NCBI GenBank assembly: GCA_003156495.1
Contig: PMHC01000255.1
Coordinates: 10,220-21,490 of the forward strand
Length of the DNA: 11,271 bases
Origin: Acidobacteriaceae bacterium
GTDB taxonomy: Bacteria > Acidobacteriota > Terriglobia > Terriglobales > Acidobacteriaceae
Direction: 5' to 3'
Shown here: positions 1 to 5,943 of the stretch, piece after piece
Layout of the letters: each line of letters begins with the position of its first letter
Position numbering within the stretch: position 1 is the stretch's first letter
Notes under the pieces: model-generated
The model's database searches: none
Told to the model about the DNA's origin: nothing
What the model saw: only the letters and a program-made list of their open reading frames with translations
Translations under genes and position numbers: made by a program

Positions 1-575
1 AGATGATCGCCAAGGGCCACGATATCCACAACGTCACGCTGGTCGGCGTCGTTGGCTGCGACCACGCGCTCTCGATGCCCGATTTTCGCGCCGCCGAGCG
101 TGTTTTCCAGCTGATGACGCAGGTTTCGGGCCGCGCCGGCCGCGGCGAGCTGCCTGGCCGCGTCGTGGTGCAGACCTACTACCCGGAGCACTACGCGATT
201 TTGGCCGCCGCCGCGCAGGATTACGCGGGCTTTGCCGAACGGGAGTTGAAGTATCGCCGCTGGATGCACTATCCGCCCTTTGGCGTGCTGGCCAATGTGC
301 TGGTGCAATCGCAAAATTTGGAAGAAGCCGCCGGTTGGTCGGCGGAGTTGGGCAAATGGTTCCAGAAAAAGACGCCGGAAGGGGTGCGGGTACTCGGCCC
401 ATGCACGGCGCCGATCGCGCGCATCAAGAGCATCTACCGCTTCCACTTGATTTTGAAGGGAGCTTCGCGCAAGGCGCTCAACACGGCGCTCCGCGACATG
501 CTGGCGCAAGCGGCAAAGGCCGGCGTACCGCGCCGGAATCTGATTGTGGACGTGGATGCACTACGACTGATGTAA
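1..575 (+). CDS. priA: Primosomal protein N' (PriA helicase), C-terminal part, 5' truncated by window edge
   Basis: PriA is the superfamily 2 DNA helicase that recognises stalled forks and D-loops and starts primosome assembly for replication restart. Only the last ~190 residues are present; the reading frame is open to the left edge, so the real start lies outside the window. Visible signatures are the helicase motif V region just after the left edge (MIAKGHD, then VTLVGVVGCDHALSMPDFRA) and motif VI with the arginine finger (QLMTQVSGRAGRG, residues ~37-49 of the visible part). These are followed by the PriA-specific segment Y-R-R-W-M-H-Y-P-P-F and a C-terminal domain ending in VDVDALRLM, as in typical PriA. 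The zinc-binding cysteines lie upstream and cannot be checked. The gene ends in TAA and converges on the HU gene. Confidence 0.95.
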   Translation, partial: MIAKGHDIHNVTLVGVVGCDHALSMPDFRAAERVFQLMTQVSGRAGRGELPGRVVVQTYYPEHYAILAAAAQDYAGFAERELKYRRWMHYPPFGVLANVLVQSQNLEEAAGWSAELGKWFQKKTPEGVRVLGPCTAPIARIKSIYRFHLILKGASRKALNTALRDMLAQAAKAGVPRRNLIVDVDALRLM

Positions 576-606
576 GCCAGCCGACAGTGGGTTGGCCCAT
601 CGCGCA

Positions 607-631
607 TGCGCCAACCTCGCAAGTTGGCGCA
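607..631. terminator. Hairpin between convergent priA and HU genes, possible bidirectional terminator
   Basis: A perfect 9-bp inverted repeat (TGCGCCAAC at 607-615 and GTTGGCGCA at 623-631) with a 7-nt loop sits between the two convergent stop codons. No run of T follows on either strand, so it is not a textbook intrinsic terminator. The position suggests a role in ending transcription or protecting mRNA 3' ends. GGTTGGC at 590-596 can pair with GCCAACC at 610-616, giving a competing fold. Confidence 0.4.
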
Positions 632-664
632 ACTCCGCGTAAGACAAGCGCCGGCAGCTTCTTG

Positions 665-952
665 CTAGTGGGCGGTCGCGCCCGGCTCGATCGAATGCAG
701 TTCCTTGCCCGGCTTGAAGCGCACCGCCTTGCCGGGAGTGATGCTGACCTCGGTCCCGGTTCGGGGATTGCGGCCAATGCCGGTTTTGCGCGGGCGCACG
801 CTAAAGACGCCGAATCCGCGCAGTTCAATGCGCTCGCCTGCCGCCAATGCCTGTTTCAATCCTTCAAAGACTGTGTCCACTGCTGCTTCCGCTTTAGTGC
901 GCGGCAACCCCGTGCGCTCAACCACATGATGAACAATATCCTGCTTGATCAA
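665..952 (-). CDS. HU/IHF-family DNA-binding nucleoid protein
   Basis: This is a 95-residue histone-like protein of the HU/IHF family, which binds and bends DNA as a dimer and organises the nucleoid. The N-terminal dimerisation helices (residues 1-45) contain the usual KxDIVxxVxxRTGL pattern. RIELRGFGVFSVRPR (41-55) leads into the beta-arm, and the hallmark GRNPRTG (60-66) carries the intercalating proline (P63), followed by KAVRFKPGKEL at the end. Length matches the family (90-100). The only start that gives the canonical N-terminus is TTG at 950-952, preceded by GAGGAAA about 7 nt upstream as ribosome binding site. HU and the IHF subunits cannot be told apart confidently from sequence; the lack of IHF-specific features favours HU. 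It is a single-gene unit, convergent with priA and divergent from dcd. Confidence 0.93.
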   Translation of the reverse strand: MIKQDIVHHVVERTGLPRTKAEAAVDTVFEGLKQALAAGERIELRGFGVFSVRPRKTGIGRNPRTGTEVSITPGKAVRFKPGKELHSIEPGATAH

Positions 953-1073
953 TGAAGTTTCCTCGCTCGCCGTGAACTGGCAGGGGCCAACCTACGACCC
1001 ATATCGCTTATAGTACAGATTTCGCTAAGATTGGGAAACCTGCGAATGTTAGATTGAGGAATTTTCTTTTTCC

Positions 1074-1085
1074 CGAACCGGTTCG
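1074..1085. promoter_or_regulatory. 12-bp perfect palindrome, possible operator
   Basis: CGAACCGGTTCG is a gapless perfect palindrome located between the divergent HU and dcd genes. It is about 57 bp upstream of the dcd -35 candidate and 120 bp upstream of the HU start. Position and symmetry would suit a dimeric regulator. No regulator can be assigned, and a palindrome of this size can occur by chance. Confidence 0.25.
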
Positions 1086-1141
1086 TGTGGCTGCTCTATC
1101 CATGGTGCATGAGATTCGCACGACAAATTATTTTTTTCTCA

Positions 1142-1170
1142 TTGTCAATTGTGGCTCTCTTTCGTAATAT
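1142..1170 (+). promoter_or_regulatory. Putative sigma-70 promoter of dcd
   Basis: TTGTCA at 1142-1147 (5 of 6 match to TTGACA) is separated by exactly 17 nt from TAATAT at 1165-1170 (4 of 6 match to TATAAT). Transcription would start near 1177, giving a leader of about 65 nt before the dcd ATG. Orientation and spacing fit, but the -10 is imperfect. Confidence 0.45.
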
Positions 1171-1242
1171 GAGTAATCAAGTTGGGTGACTGCTCGTCGT
1201 CGCCGTTCGTTATTTAAATTTTCGCTCCAGGGCGGGAGGTGT

Positions 1243-1797
1243 ATGTCGATACAAAGCGACCGTTGGATTAGGGAACAGGCCATCAAGCATCGCATGATTG
1301 AGCCATTTAGTGAAAAGCAGGTAGCAGGCGGCGTGATTTCCTACGGGCTCTCTTCCTACGGTTACGACCTCCGTGTTTCGGACGAGTTTAAGATTTTCAC
1401 TAACGTGAATAACGCCATTATTGATCCTAAGGATTTCGACGAGCGTTCATTCGTTTCCGTCCAAGGGAATTCAGTCATTATTCCGCCCAATTCATTTGCC
1501 TTAGCGCGTTCAGTTGAATATTTTCGTATCCCCAGGGATGTACTGACGATTTGCGTTGGAAAGTCGACCTATGCGCGTTGCGGGATTATCGTCAACGTTA
1601 CGCCGTTCGAGCCGGAGTGGGAGGGGTTTGTCACTCTGGAGATCTCGAATACGACCCCGCTGCCGGCAAAGGTCTACGCCAATGAAGGGTTGTGCCAGAT
1701 ATTGTTCTTCCGTTCGGACCAGCCATGCGAGACCAGCTATGCCGACCGTAAGGGCAAGTATCAAAAGCAACAGGGGATTGTTCTTCCCAAACTATAA
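1243..1797 (+). CDS. dcd: dCTP deaminase
   Basis: Dcd deaminates dCTP to dUTP and ammonia, feeding the dUTP to dUMP to dTMP route for thymidylate synthesis; it acts in the cytoplasm as a trimer. The 184-residue product shows the family landmarks: VISYGLSSYGYDLR (31-44), PPNSFALARSVEYFRIP (81-97), GKSTYARCG (106-114), and the catalytic glutamate in VTLEISN (E133). The end is ETSYADRKGKYQKQQG. Length and sequence match the standard bacterial Dcd. The frame is open upstream to 1186, but the ATG at 1243 is preferred: GGGAGGT (1234-1240) lies just before it, and MSIQSDRWI is the usual Dcd N-terminus. Whether it also hydrolyses dUTP, as some archaeal and mycobacterial homologues do, cannot be decided here. 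It stands alone or is co-transcribed with the regulator 122 nt downstream. Confidence 0.95.
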   Translation: MSIQSDRWIREQAIKHRMIEPFSEKQVAGGVISYGLSSYGYDLRVSDEFKIFTNVNNAIIDPKDFDERSFVSVQGNSVIIPPNSFALARSVEYFRIPRDVLTICVGKSTYARCGIIVNVTPFEPEWEGFVTLEISNTTPLPAKVYANEGLCQILFFRSDQPCETSYADRKGKYQKQQGIVLPKL

Positions 1798-1919
1798 GTG
1801 CGTGCCGCTGTCGGTCAGGCTTGGAACGGGTCGATGGCATACTGAATTGCTGTTCAGGGGCCTCTGTGTGACCACCGTGCCTTCCAGGGGAGATCCTGCC
1901 ACGTGCAGATGGGAGCACC

Positions 1920-2639
1920 ATGAAATCGTCAGTCTCTACCCCCCTCCCGATTCGCATTGGGTTGTTGTCGTCCGAACCGATCCGGCTTGCCGGACTTGCC
2001 AGCATCTTCGATTCGCCTTCGCAGCCAGGCAAACCGCAGTTTGTTCCCGCGTCGGGGAGCCAGCATGATCTGCTTGCCAACCCCGACATCGAGTACCTCA
2101 TCGCCGATCTCTATTCCGTATCGGGTTCGCTGCAGATGCTTGAAAATATCCGCCAGTATCGTCCCGACCTTCGCTTGATCGTTATTGGGCCGGACAACGA
2201 CGAACTCATTCTGGGGGCGATTATGGCCGGGGCCAGAGCCTATCTGGACTTTGCCGCCGATCCCGCACTGATCCGAAAGGCCATTGAGGAAGTCGCCGGC
2301 GGTTCTATTTGGGCTCCTCGCCGCCTGCTTTCGCTCTTGATTGATCGTTTGCTTCAGGTGCCCGTCAAGACATCGGCTACGGTTAATCCGCAACTTACTC
2401 CACGCGAGCAGCAGGTGCTTGAACTTATTCTTATGGCGCACTCCACGCGCGAGATCGCCTCCCGGCTGGGAATCGAGCAACGTACCGTCAAGGCTTATGT
2501 GGGGCGGCTTATGCATAAAACAGGCTCCAATAACCGCATTAAGCTGTCTTTATCGGCCCTCAATCATTCTCTTTTGCCGCAGCTTTGCGATCCTAAGTCT
2601 GTAACGGGAAAGCTCATCGGTAATATTACTAGGCAGTAA
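1920..2639 (+). CDS. NarL/FixJ-type (LuxR HTH) response regulator with degenerate receiver
   Basis: The 239-residue protein has an N-terminal CheY-like receiver fold (~10-130) and a C-terminal LuxR-type helix-turn-helix (~158-215; LTPREQQVLELI, then TREIASRLGIEQRTVKAYVGRLMHKTG). It should be a cytoplasmic DNA-binding regulator. The receiver looks inactive in the usual sense. The acidic pair of the phosphorylation pocket is replaced (S17, S18 in LLSSEPIRLAGL), the switch Ser/Thr site appears to be glycine (G90), and the conserved lysine is missing (F111 in AGARAYLDFAA). The phosphoacceptor-like aspartate D63 (LIADLY) remains. It may therefore work without phosphorylation, or sense something else. 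No histidine kinase is adjacent. The ATG at 1920 has GGGAG at 1911-1915. A 25-residue tail follows the HTH. Targets are unknown. Confidence 0.88.
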   Translation: MKSSVSTPLPIRIGLLSSEPIRLAGLASIFDSPSQPGKPQFVPASGSQHDLLANPDIEYLIADLYSVSGSLQMLENIRQYRPDLRLIVIGPDNDELILGAIMAGARAYLDFAADPALIRKAIEEVAGGSIWAPRRLLSLLIDRLLQVPVKTSATVNPQLTPREQQVLELILMAHSTREIASRLGIEQRTVKAYVGRLMHKTGSNNRIKLSLSALNHSLLPQLCDPKSVTGKLIGNITRQ

Positions 2640-3153
2640 ATCAAGTGGTTACTATAAGCCATGGTCCACTAGTACTCTTGTGTGGAAGCATAGTTTTCCA
2701 CAATGATGTTTACAGAAACAACGCAGATCTGGGGAAAGGAGTTCCCAGGCGGCATGTTTCCATGATGCCTGGGAACTCCTCTTTTTTGCTTTTAAGGAAA
2801 ATTCAGATTGTTGTTTCGCCTTATAGCCCCTCCCCCACAACTCAATCTTGTATTGGGACTGAACGCCATGTACGGCGTTCAGTTTGCCGTGCAATATGCT
2901 GCTTTTGCCGGCCTTCGGCCGGGCGGCAATCGGTGACTCTTCCAGCTCTTCTCCCATTTGTTTTCTTCTCGCGCGGGTGCGTTCTTTCCGCCGGATGCGA
3001 TAGGCTGTTCGAGTAGGTTCCGGCGTTGCGTGCAGACAGACCGCGCCTTTTGAACCTTCATCTCCGCCGTCCCCACAGCGGGGCGGATGCGTTGAATCCG
3101 AACTCTCGTGTCCGCGGCGCAATGCTGACGGGCAGAATTGAAAGGATATAGAC
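2640..3153. other. 514-nt intergenic region with terminator and small hairpins
   Basis: No ORF here has convincing composition or a ribosome binding site. The left part holds the intrinsic terminator that ends the dcd/regulator block. To the right are two further hairpins: CTGAACGCC/GGCGTTCAG (2859-2882, 9-bp stem, 6-nt loop) and CCGGCC/GGCCGG (2908-2922, 3-nt loop), the latter flanked by TTGCCG/CGGCAA that could extend it. These could belong to a long leader of the SYLF gene or to a small RNA. No -35/-10 pair was strong enough to call. Confidence 0.5.
2737..2793 (+). terminator. Strong rho-independent terminator after the regulator gene
   Basis: The left arm (2737-2756, starting AGGAGTTCCCAGGC) and right arm (2761-2780, ending GCCTGGGAACTCCT) form 14 bp of perfect stem, a 2-nt mismatch, and 4 more base pairs around a TTTC loop. 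A T-rich tract (CTTTTTTGCTTTT) follows directly. It lies 97 nt beyond the regulator stop codon and separates this block from the SYLF gene. Confidence 0.92.
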
Positions 3154-3846
3154 ATGAAAAAGGCCGTTGTTTCTCTTTGTCTCGCTTTTTTGCTCACCTC
3201 GACTGCCAATGCGGCTTCCTCCCGGGAGGATCTGCAGAGCCGCGTTAACGCGGCCAAGGTGGTCTTGGACCAGATCATGGCAGCTCAAGATAAAACTATC
3301 CCCACCAACATTCTTCGTTCGGCTACTTGCGTTGCTATTGTTCCCGGAATGGTCAAGGGCGCGTTTGTTTTTGGCGCGCAGTATGGCCAGGGCATCGTGA
3401 CTTGCCGCACTGGCCACGGCTGGAGCGCTCCGGTCTTTATCCGCATGGCCGGCGGCTCTTTCGGATTCCAGATCGGCGGTCAGTCCACAGACTTGATTCT
3501 GGTGGCCATGAACGACCGCGGCTTGCAGGATCTGCTCAAGAACAAGTTCAAAATCGGCGGTGACGCCTCGGCGGCAGCCGGCCCGGTGGGCCGCGCTGGC
3601 CAGGCGGCGACCGACTGGAAGATGGGCGCCGAACTGCTGAGCTATTCGCGCAACAAGGGACTGTTTGCCGGTATCGATCTGGACGGCACCAGCGTGAGCC
3701 AGAACCGCGATGACACCGAGCTGTATTACGGCACGCCGCAGAGCTTCGAGAACATTTTGCGGGGCAGCGTGGGTGTACCGGCCGGCGCGGTCGCATTGAT
3801 CCGCGACGTGGCGCATCACTTTGTCGCAGCCAGAAACGATCGGTAA
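3154..3846 (+). CDS. Secreted SYLF-domain (Ysc84/DUF500) lipid-binding-like protein
   Basis: The 230-residue product begins with a clear Sec signal peptide: MKK, hydrophobic VVSLCLAFLLTS, then a TANA-AS cleavage site after residue 20. It should be exported to the periplasm. The mature part is a SYLF (Ysc84) domain: ILRSATCVAIVPGMVKGAFVFG (~53-74), GWSAPVFIRMAGGSFGFQIGGQSTDLILVAMN (~89-120), and the characteristic SYSRNKGLFAGIDLDGTSV (~163-181). Eukaryotic SYLF proteins bind phosphoinositides and actin; the bacterial role is unclear, with lipid binding inferred from the family. Two cysteines (C59, C84) could form a disulfide in the periplasm. AAAGGA at 3141-3146 is a good ribosome binding site 7 nt before the ATG. 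The gene is probably monocistronic, as a GC-rich hairpin follows the stop. Confidence 0.9.
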   Translation: MKKAVVSLCLAFLLTSTANAASSREDLQSRVNAAKVVLDQIMAAQDKTIPTNILRSATCVAIVPGMVKGAFVFGAQYGQGIVTCRTGHGWSAPVFIRMAGGSFGFQIGGQSTDLILVAMNDRGLQDLLKNKFKIGGDASAAAGPVGRAGQAATDWKMGAELLSYSRNKGLFAGIDLDGTSVSQNRDDTELYYGTPQSFENILRGSVGVPAGAVALIRDVAHHFVAARNDR

Positions 3847-3858
3847 ACGGTACCGTGC

Positions 3859-3886
3859 CGATGCGGCGGGGTTTCCCGCCGCATCG
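3859..3886 (+). terminator. GC-rich hairpin after the SYLF gene, terminator-like without T-run
   Basis: A perfect 12-bp stem (CGATGCGGCGGG / CCCGCCGCATCG) with a GTTT loop begins 12 nt after the SYLF stop codon. Only a short CTTT follows about 6 nt later, so termination may be weak or the hairpin may stabilise the mRNA end. It also argues against the most upstream possible start of the next gene (3855), which would lie just 5' of this stem. Confidence 0.55.
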
Positions 3887-3971
3887 CGCGCATCTTTCCG
3901 GCGCGATGTTGTATTCGGTTCCTCTCTTTTTACAGCCGCGCCAGCGGCTACACTGTTGCTTGCGTCCTAAC

Positions 3972-4871
3972 ATGCGGCAAAATCTCGAATACTGGCTGGT
4001 GGTTGTCATTGCGCGCGGCTTGGGCGCGTTGCCGCGCGGGCTTGCGCGTTTGCTCGGCGAAGGCATCGCCTGCGCCGTTTATTGGGGAATCGGCCGGCTG
4101 CGGCGCGTGGGCCGGCGCAATCTTCAAATGGCTCTGCCCGAGCTCTCTTTCGAAGCCAGAGAAAAAATTCTGCGCGGCGTCTACATTCATCTGGGTTGGC
4201 AATTGGTGGAGTTCTGCCGCATGACCCGCTACAGCCCGGAGAACACGCGCGACTGGATGCGCACCGAGGGGCTGGAGCACTATCTGGCGGCCAAGGCGCG
4301 CGGCAAGGGCGTACTTGTTCTTACCGCTCACTTCGGGGCGTGGGAGCTTTCGAGCTTTTACCACTCGCTGATGGGCTACCCGATGAACGCCGTCGCGCGG
4401 CATTTAGACAATCGCCGGCTAGACGGCTTCGTCAATGGCATTCGCGGCCTGCACGGCAACCGCATCATCTCCAAAGACGACTTTGGCCGAGGCCTGTTGA
4501 TGGCCATGCGCAAGGGAGAAACGGTCGGCATCCTGGTGGATACCAACATGACCCCGCCGCAGGGCGTATTCGTGCCGTTTTTCGGCATCGAGGCCTGCAC
4601 CGCTTCGGGGCTGGCGCACATCGCGCGCAAAACCGGCGCGGCCGTTCTGCCTGGTTTTATGCTTTGGGAGCCAGCCGAGCATCGCTATGTTCTTCGCTTC
4701 GGTCCGGAGGTGGAGATTCCCCATACGGACGACGTTGCCGCAGACATTCTCGGAGGCACGCGCCGCGCGACGGCCGTTCTGGAATCCTGGATTCGGCGCT
4801 ATCCTGACCAGTGGCTATGGATTCACCGTCGCTGGAAGACGCGGCCGGCGGGCGAACCGGGGCTTTACTGA
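3972..4871 (+). CDS. Lipid A biosynthesis acyltransferase, LpxL/HtrB family
   Basis: This family transfers a secondary acyl chain from acyl-ACP to the lipid A precursor at the inner membrane. The 299-residue product has a hydrophobic N-terminus (YWLVVVIARGLGALP) as membrane anchor. It carries the catalytic HX4E motif in LTAHFGAWE (H120, E125), the conserved DTNMTPPQGVFVPFFG segment (190-205), and the family ending RRYPDQWLWIHRRWKTRP (275-292). Length fits (about 300). The start is uncertain. The frame is open to ATGs at 3855 and 3906, but neither has a ribosome binding site and 3855 would put a strong hairpin over the first codons. 3972 gives the usual N-terminus, though it too lacks a clear Shine-Dalgarno. 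Which secondary position is acylated (LpxL or LpxM role) cannot be told, so no gene symbol is given. lpxD starts 21 nt downstream, implying an operon. Confidence 0.9.
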   Translation: MRQNLEYWLVVVIARGLGALPRGLARLLGEGIACAVYWGIGRLRRVGRRNLQMALPELSFEAREKILRGVYIHLGWQLVEFCRMTRYSPENTRDWMRTEGLEHYLAAKARGKGVLVLTAHFGAWELSSFYHSLMGYPMNAVARHLDNRRLDGFVNGIRGLHGNRIISKDDFGRGLLMAMRKGETVGILVDTNMTPPQGVFVPFFGIEACTASGLAHIARKTGAAVLPGFMLWEPAEHRYVLRFGPEVEIPHTDDVAADILGGTRRATAVLESWIRRYPDQWLWIHRRWKTRPAGEPGLY

Positions 4872-4892
4872 AGATAAACGGGAGCGGAAACG

Positions 4893-5924
4893 ATGAAGCT
4901 GGCGGAACTGATCGAAGCCCTCGGGGGCAAACTCGCGCAGGGCAATCTGGAGCAAATGATCGCCGGAGTCAGCTCCTACGCCAAGGCCGGCGCGACCGAT
5001 CTGGTCTTCGCCGAGGATGCGGCTTCGACCGCCAAAGCTCTGGCTACTTCTGCCGCGGCCGCTGTTTTGAAAGCCGCCGCGCCGGAGTCTTATGCCGCGA
5101 ATCCACAGCTTGCCGTCGTCGAGTGCGATCAGCCTCGGCTGTGGTTTGCGCGCGCCGCCAAGCTGCTGCGCGCGGAGCCACCCTGCGAAGGGATTCATGC
5201 CAGCGCGGTGATCGGCAAAGGCGCGAAGCTGGGAAGCGGCGTGACCGTGGGAGCCTGCGCGGTGATCGGCGATGATGCCGTCGTCGGCGACCATACACGC
5301 ATCGAGGCTGGCGCGGTTGTGGGCGAGCGCGTGCGCATCGGCGACTATTGCCGCATCTATCCGCGCGTCGTCATCTATCCAGACGTTGTTTTGGGCAATC
5401 GCGTCGTGCTGCACGCCGGCGTGGTTCTGGGCGCGGACGGCTTCGGCTACGTGCGCGATGCCGCCAGCGGCGTTTACACGGAGTTTCCGCAGCAGGGCGG
5501 GCTGGTGATCGAAGACGAGGTTGAAATCGGCGCGAACTCGACGGTCGATCGCGGGGCGCTGGGCGTAACGCGCGTTGGCCGCGGCGCAAAGTTCGACAAT
5601 CTGGTTCACGTGGCGCACAACTGCGAGATCGGCGAGGATGTGATCATCGTGGCGCTGGCCGGGCTTTCCGGCTCCTCGACCGTGGGCAAGGGCGCGATTA
5701 TCGCCGGTCAGGTGGGCATCGGCGACCACGCGCACATTGGCCCCGGCGTTATTCTCGGCGGCCAGGCCGGAGTCTTCAGCGGCAAAACCGTCACCAACGA
5801 CGGCCTGAAACCTGGAACCGTTCACTGGGGGACGCCGGCCCGTCCGCTGCCGCAGGTTTTGCGCGAGCAGGCCACGCTGGCGCGGCTGGCCAGGCGGCAG
5901 ACAAGCAAGGGACGAAGGGACTAG
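4893..5924 (+). CDS. lpxD: UDP-3-O-(3-hydroxyacyl)glucosamine N-acyltransferase
   Basis: LpxD adds the N-linked 3-hydroxyacyl chain from acyl-ACP to UDP-3-O-acyl-glucosamine, the third step of the lipid A pathway, in the cytoplasm. The 343-residue length matches the family (E. coli 341). The N-terminal uridine-binding domain (1-~98) is followed by a left-handed beta-helix of hexapeptide repeats (~100-310; e.g. SAVIGKGAKLGSGVTVGACAVIGDDAVVGD). The conserved FDNLVHVAHNCEIG contains the catalytic histidine (H242, in AHN). GADGFGYV (180-187) and KPGTVHWGTPARP (306-318) are also typical. A basic C-terminal helix would contact ACP. The ATG has GGGAG at 4880-4884, 8 nt upstream. It pairs with the acyltransferase just before it and is not beside bamA, fabZ, lpxA or lpxB in this window. 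It converges on the flavodoxin-fold gene with only 19 nt between stop codons. Confidence 0.96.
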   Translation: MKLAELIEALGGKLAQGNLEQMIAGVSSYAKAGATDLVFAEDAASTAKALATSAAAAVLKAAAPESYAANPQLAVVECDQPRLWFARAAKLLRAEPPCEGIHASAVIGKGAKLGSGVTVGACAVIGDDAVVGDHTRIEAGAVVGERVRIGDYCRIYPRVVIYPDVVLGNRVVLHAGVVLGADGFGYVRDAASGVYTEFPQQGGLVIEDEVEIGANSTVDRGALGVTRVGRGAKFDNLVHVAHNCEIGEDVIIVALAGLSGSSTVGKGAIIAGQVGIGDHAHIGPGVILGGQAGVFSGKTVTNDGLKPGTVHWGTPARPLPQVLREQATLARLARRQTSKGRRD

Positions 5925-5943
5925 GGGCAGGGAACTGAGATTT

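Larger units (their letters stand above)
953..1242. other. AT-rich divergent intergenic region between the HU gene and dcd
   Basis: This 290-nt spacer carries the upstream signals of two divergent genes and has no plausible ORF. It is clearly richer in A and T than the flanking genes, with T-runs near 1063-1072 and 1131-1139. It contains the dcd promoter candidate (1142-1170) and a 12-bp perfect palindrome (1074-1085). On the minus strand a TATAAG hexamer (plus 1007-1012) could be the -10 of the HU gene, but no convincing -35 lies upstream of it. Confidence 0.6.

Noticed and set aside
34..402. Minus-strand open frame within priA
   Set aside because: Its Arg/Ala/Pro-rich translation is typical of a shadow frame opposite a GC-rich gene with clear PriA motifs.
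1834..1851. Sigma-54-like promoter (TGGCAT ... TTGCT) upstream of the regulator gene
   Set aside because: The GG and GC elements are separated by 11 nt, where sigma-54 promoters need 10, and no enhancer-binding protein gene is nearby.
2652..3278. Long open frame on the minus strand across the 2640-3153 spacer
   Set aside because: It overlaps the intrinsic terminator and the start of the SYLF gene, has no ribosome binding site, and its translation shows no recognisable domain.
3926..3954. Promoter with TACACT (3949-3954) just before the LpxL-type gene
   Set aside because: The -10-like hexamer is reasonable and would suit the start at 3972, but the only -35-like sequences are a T-run with 3 of 6 matches, or TTTACA at a 14-nt spacing that is too short.
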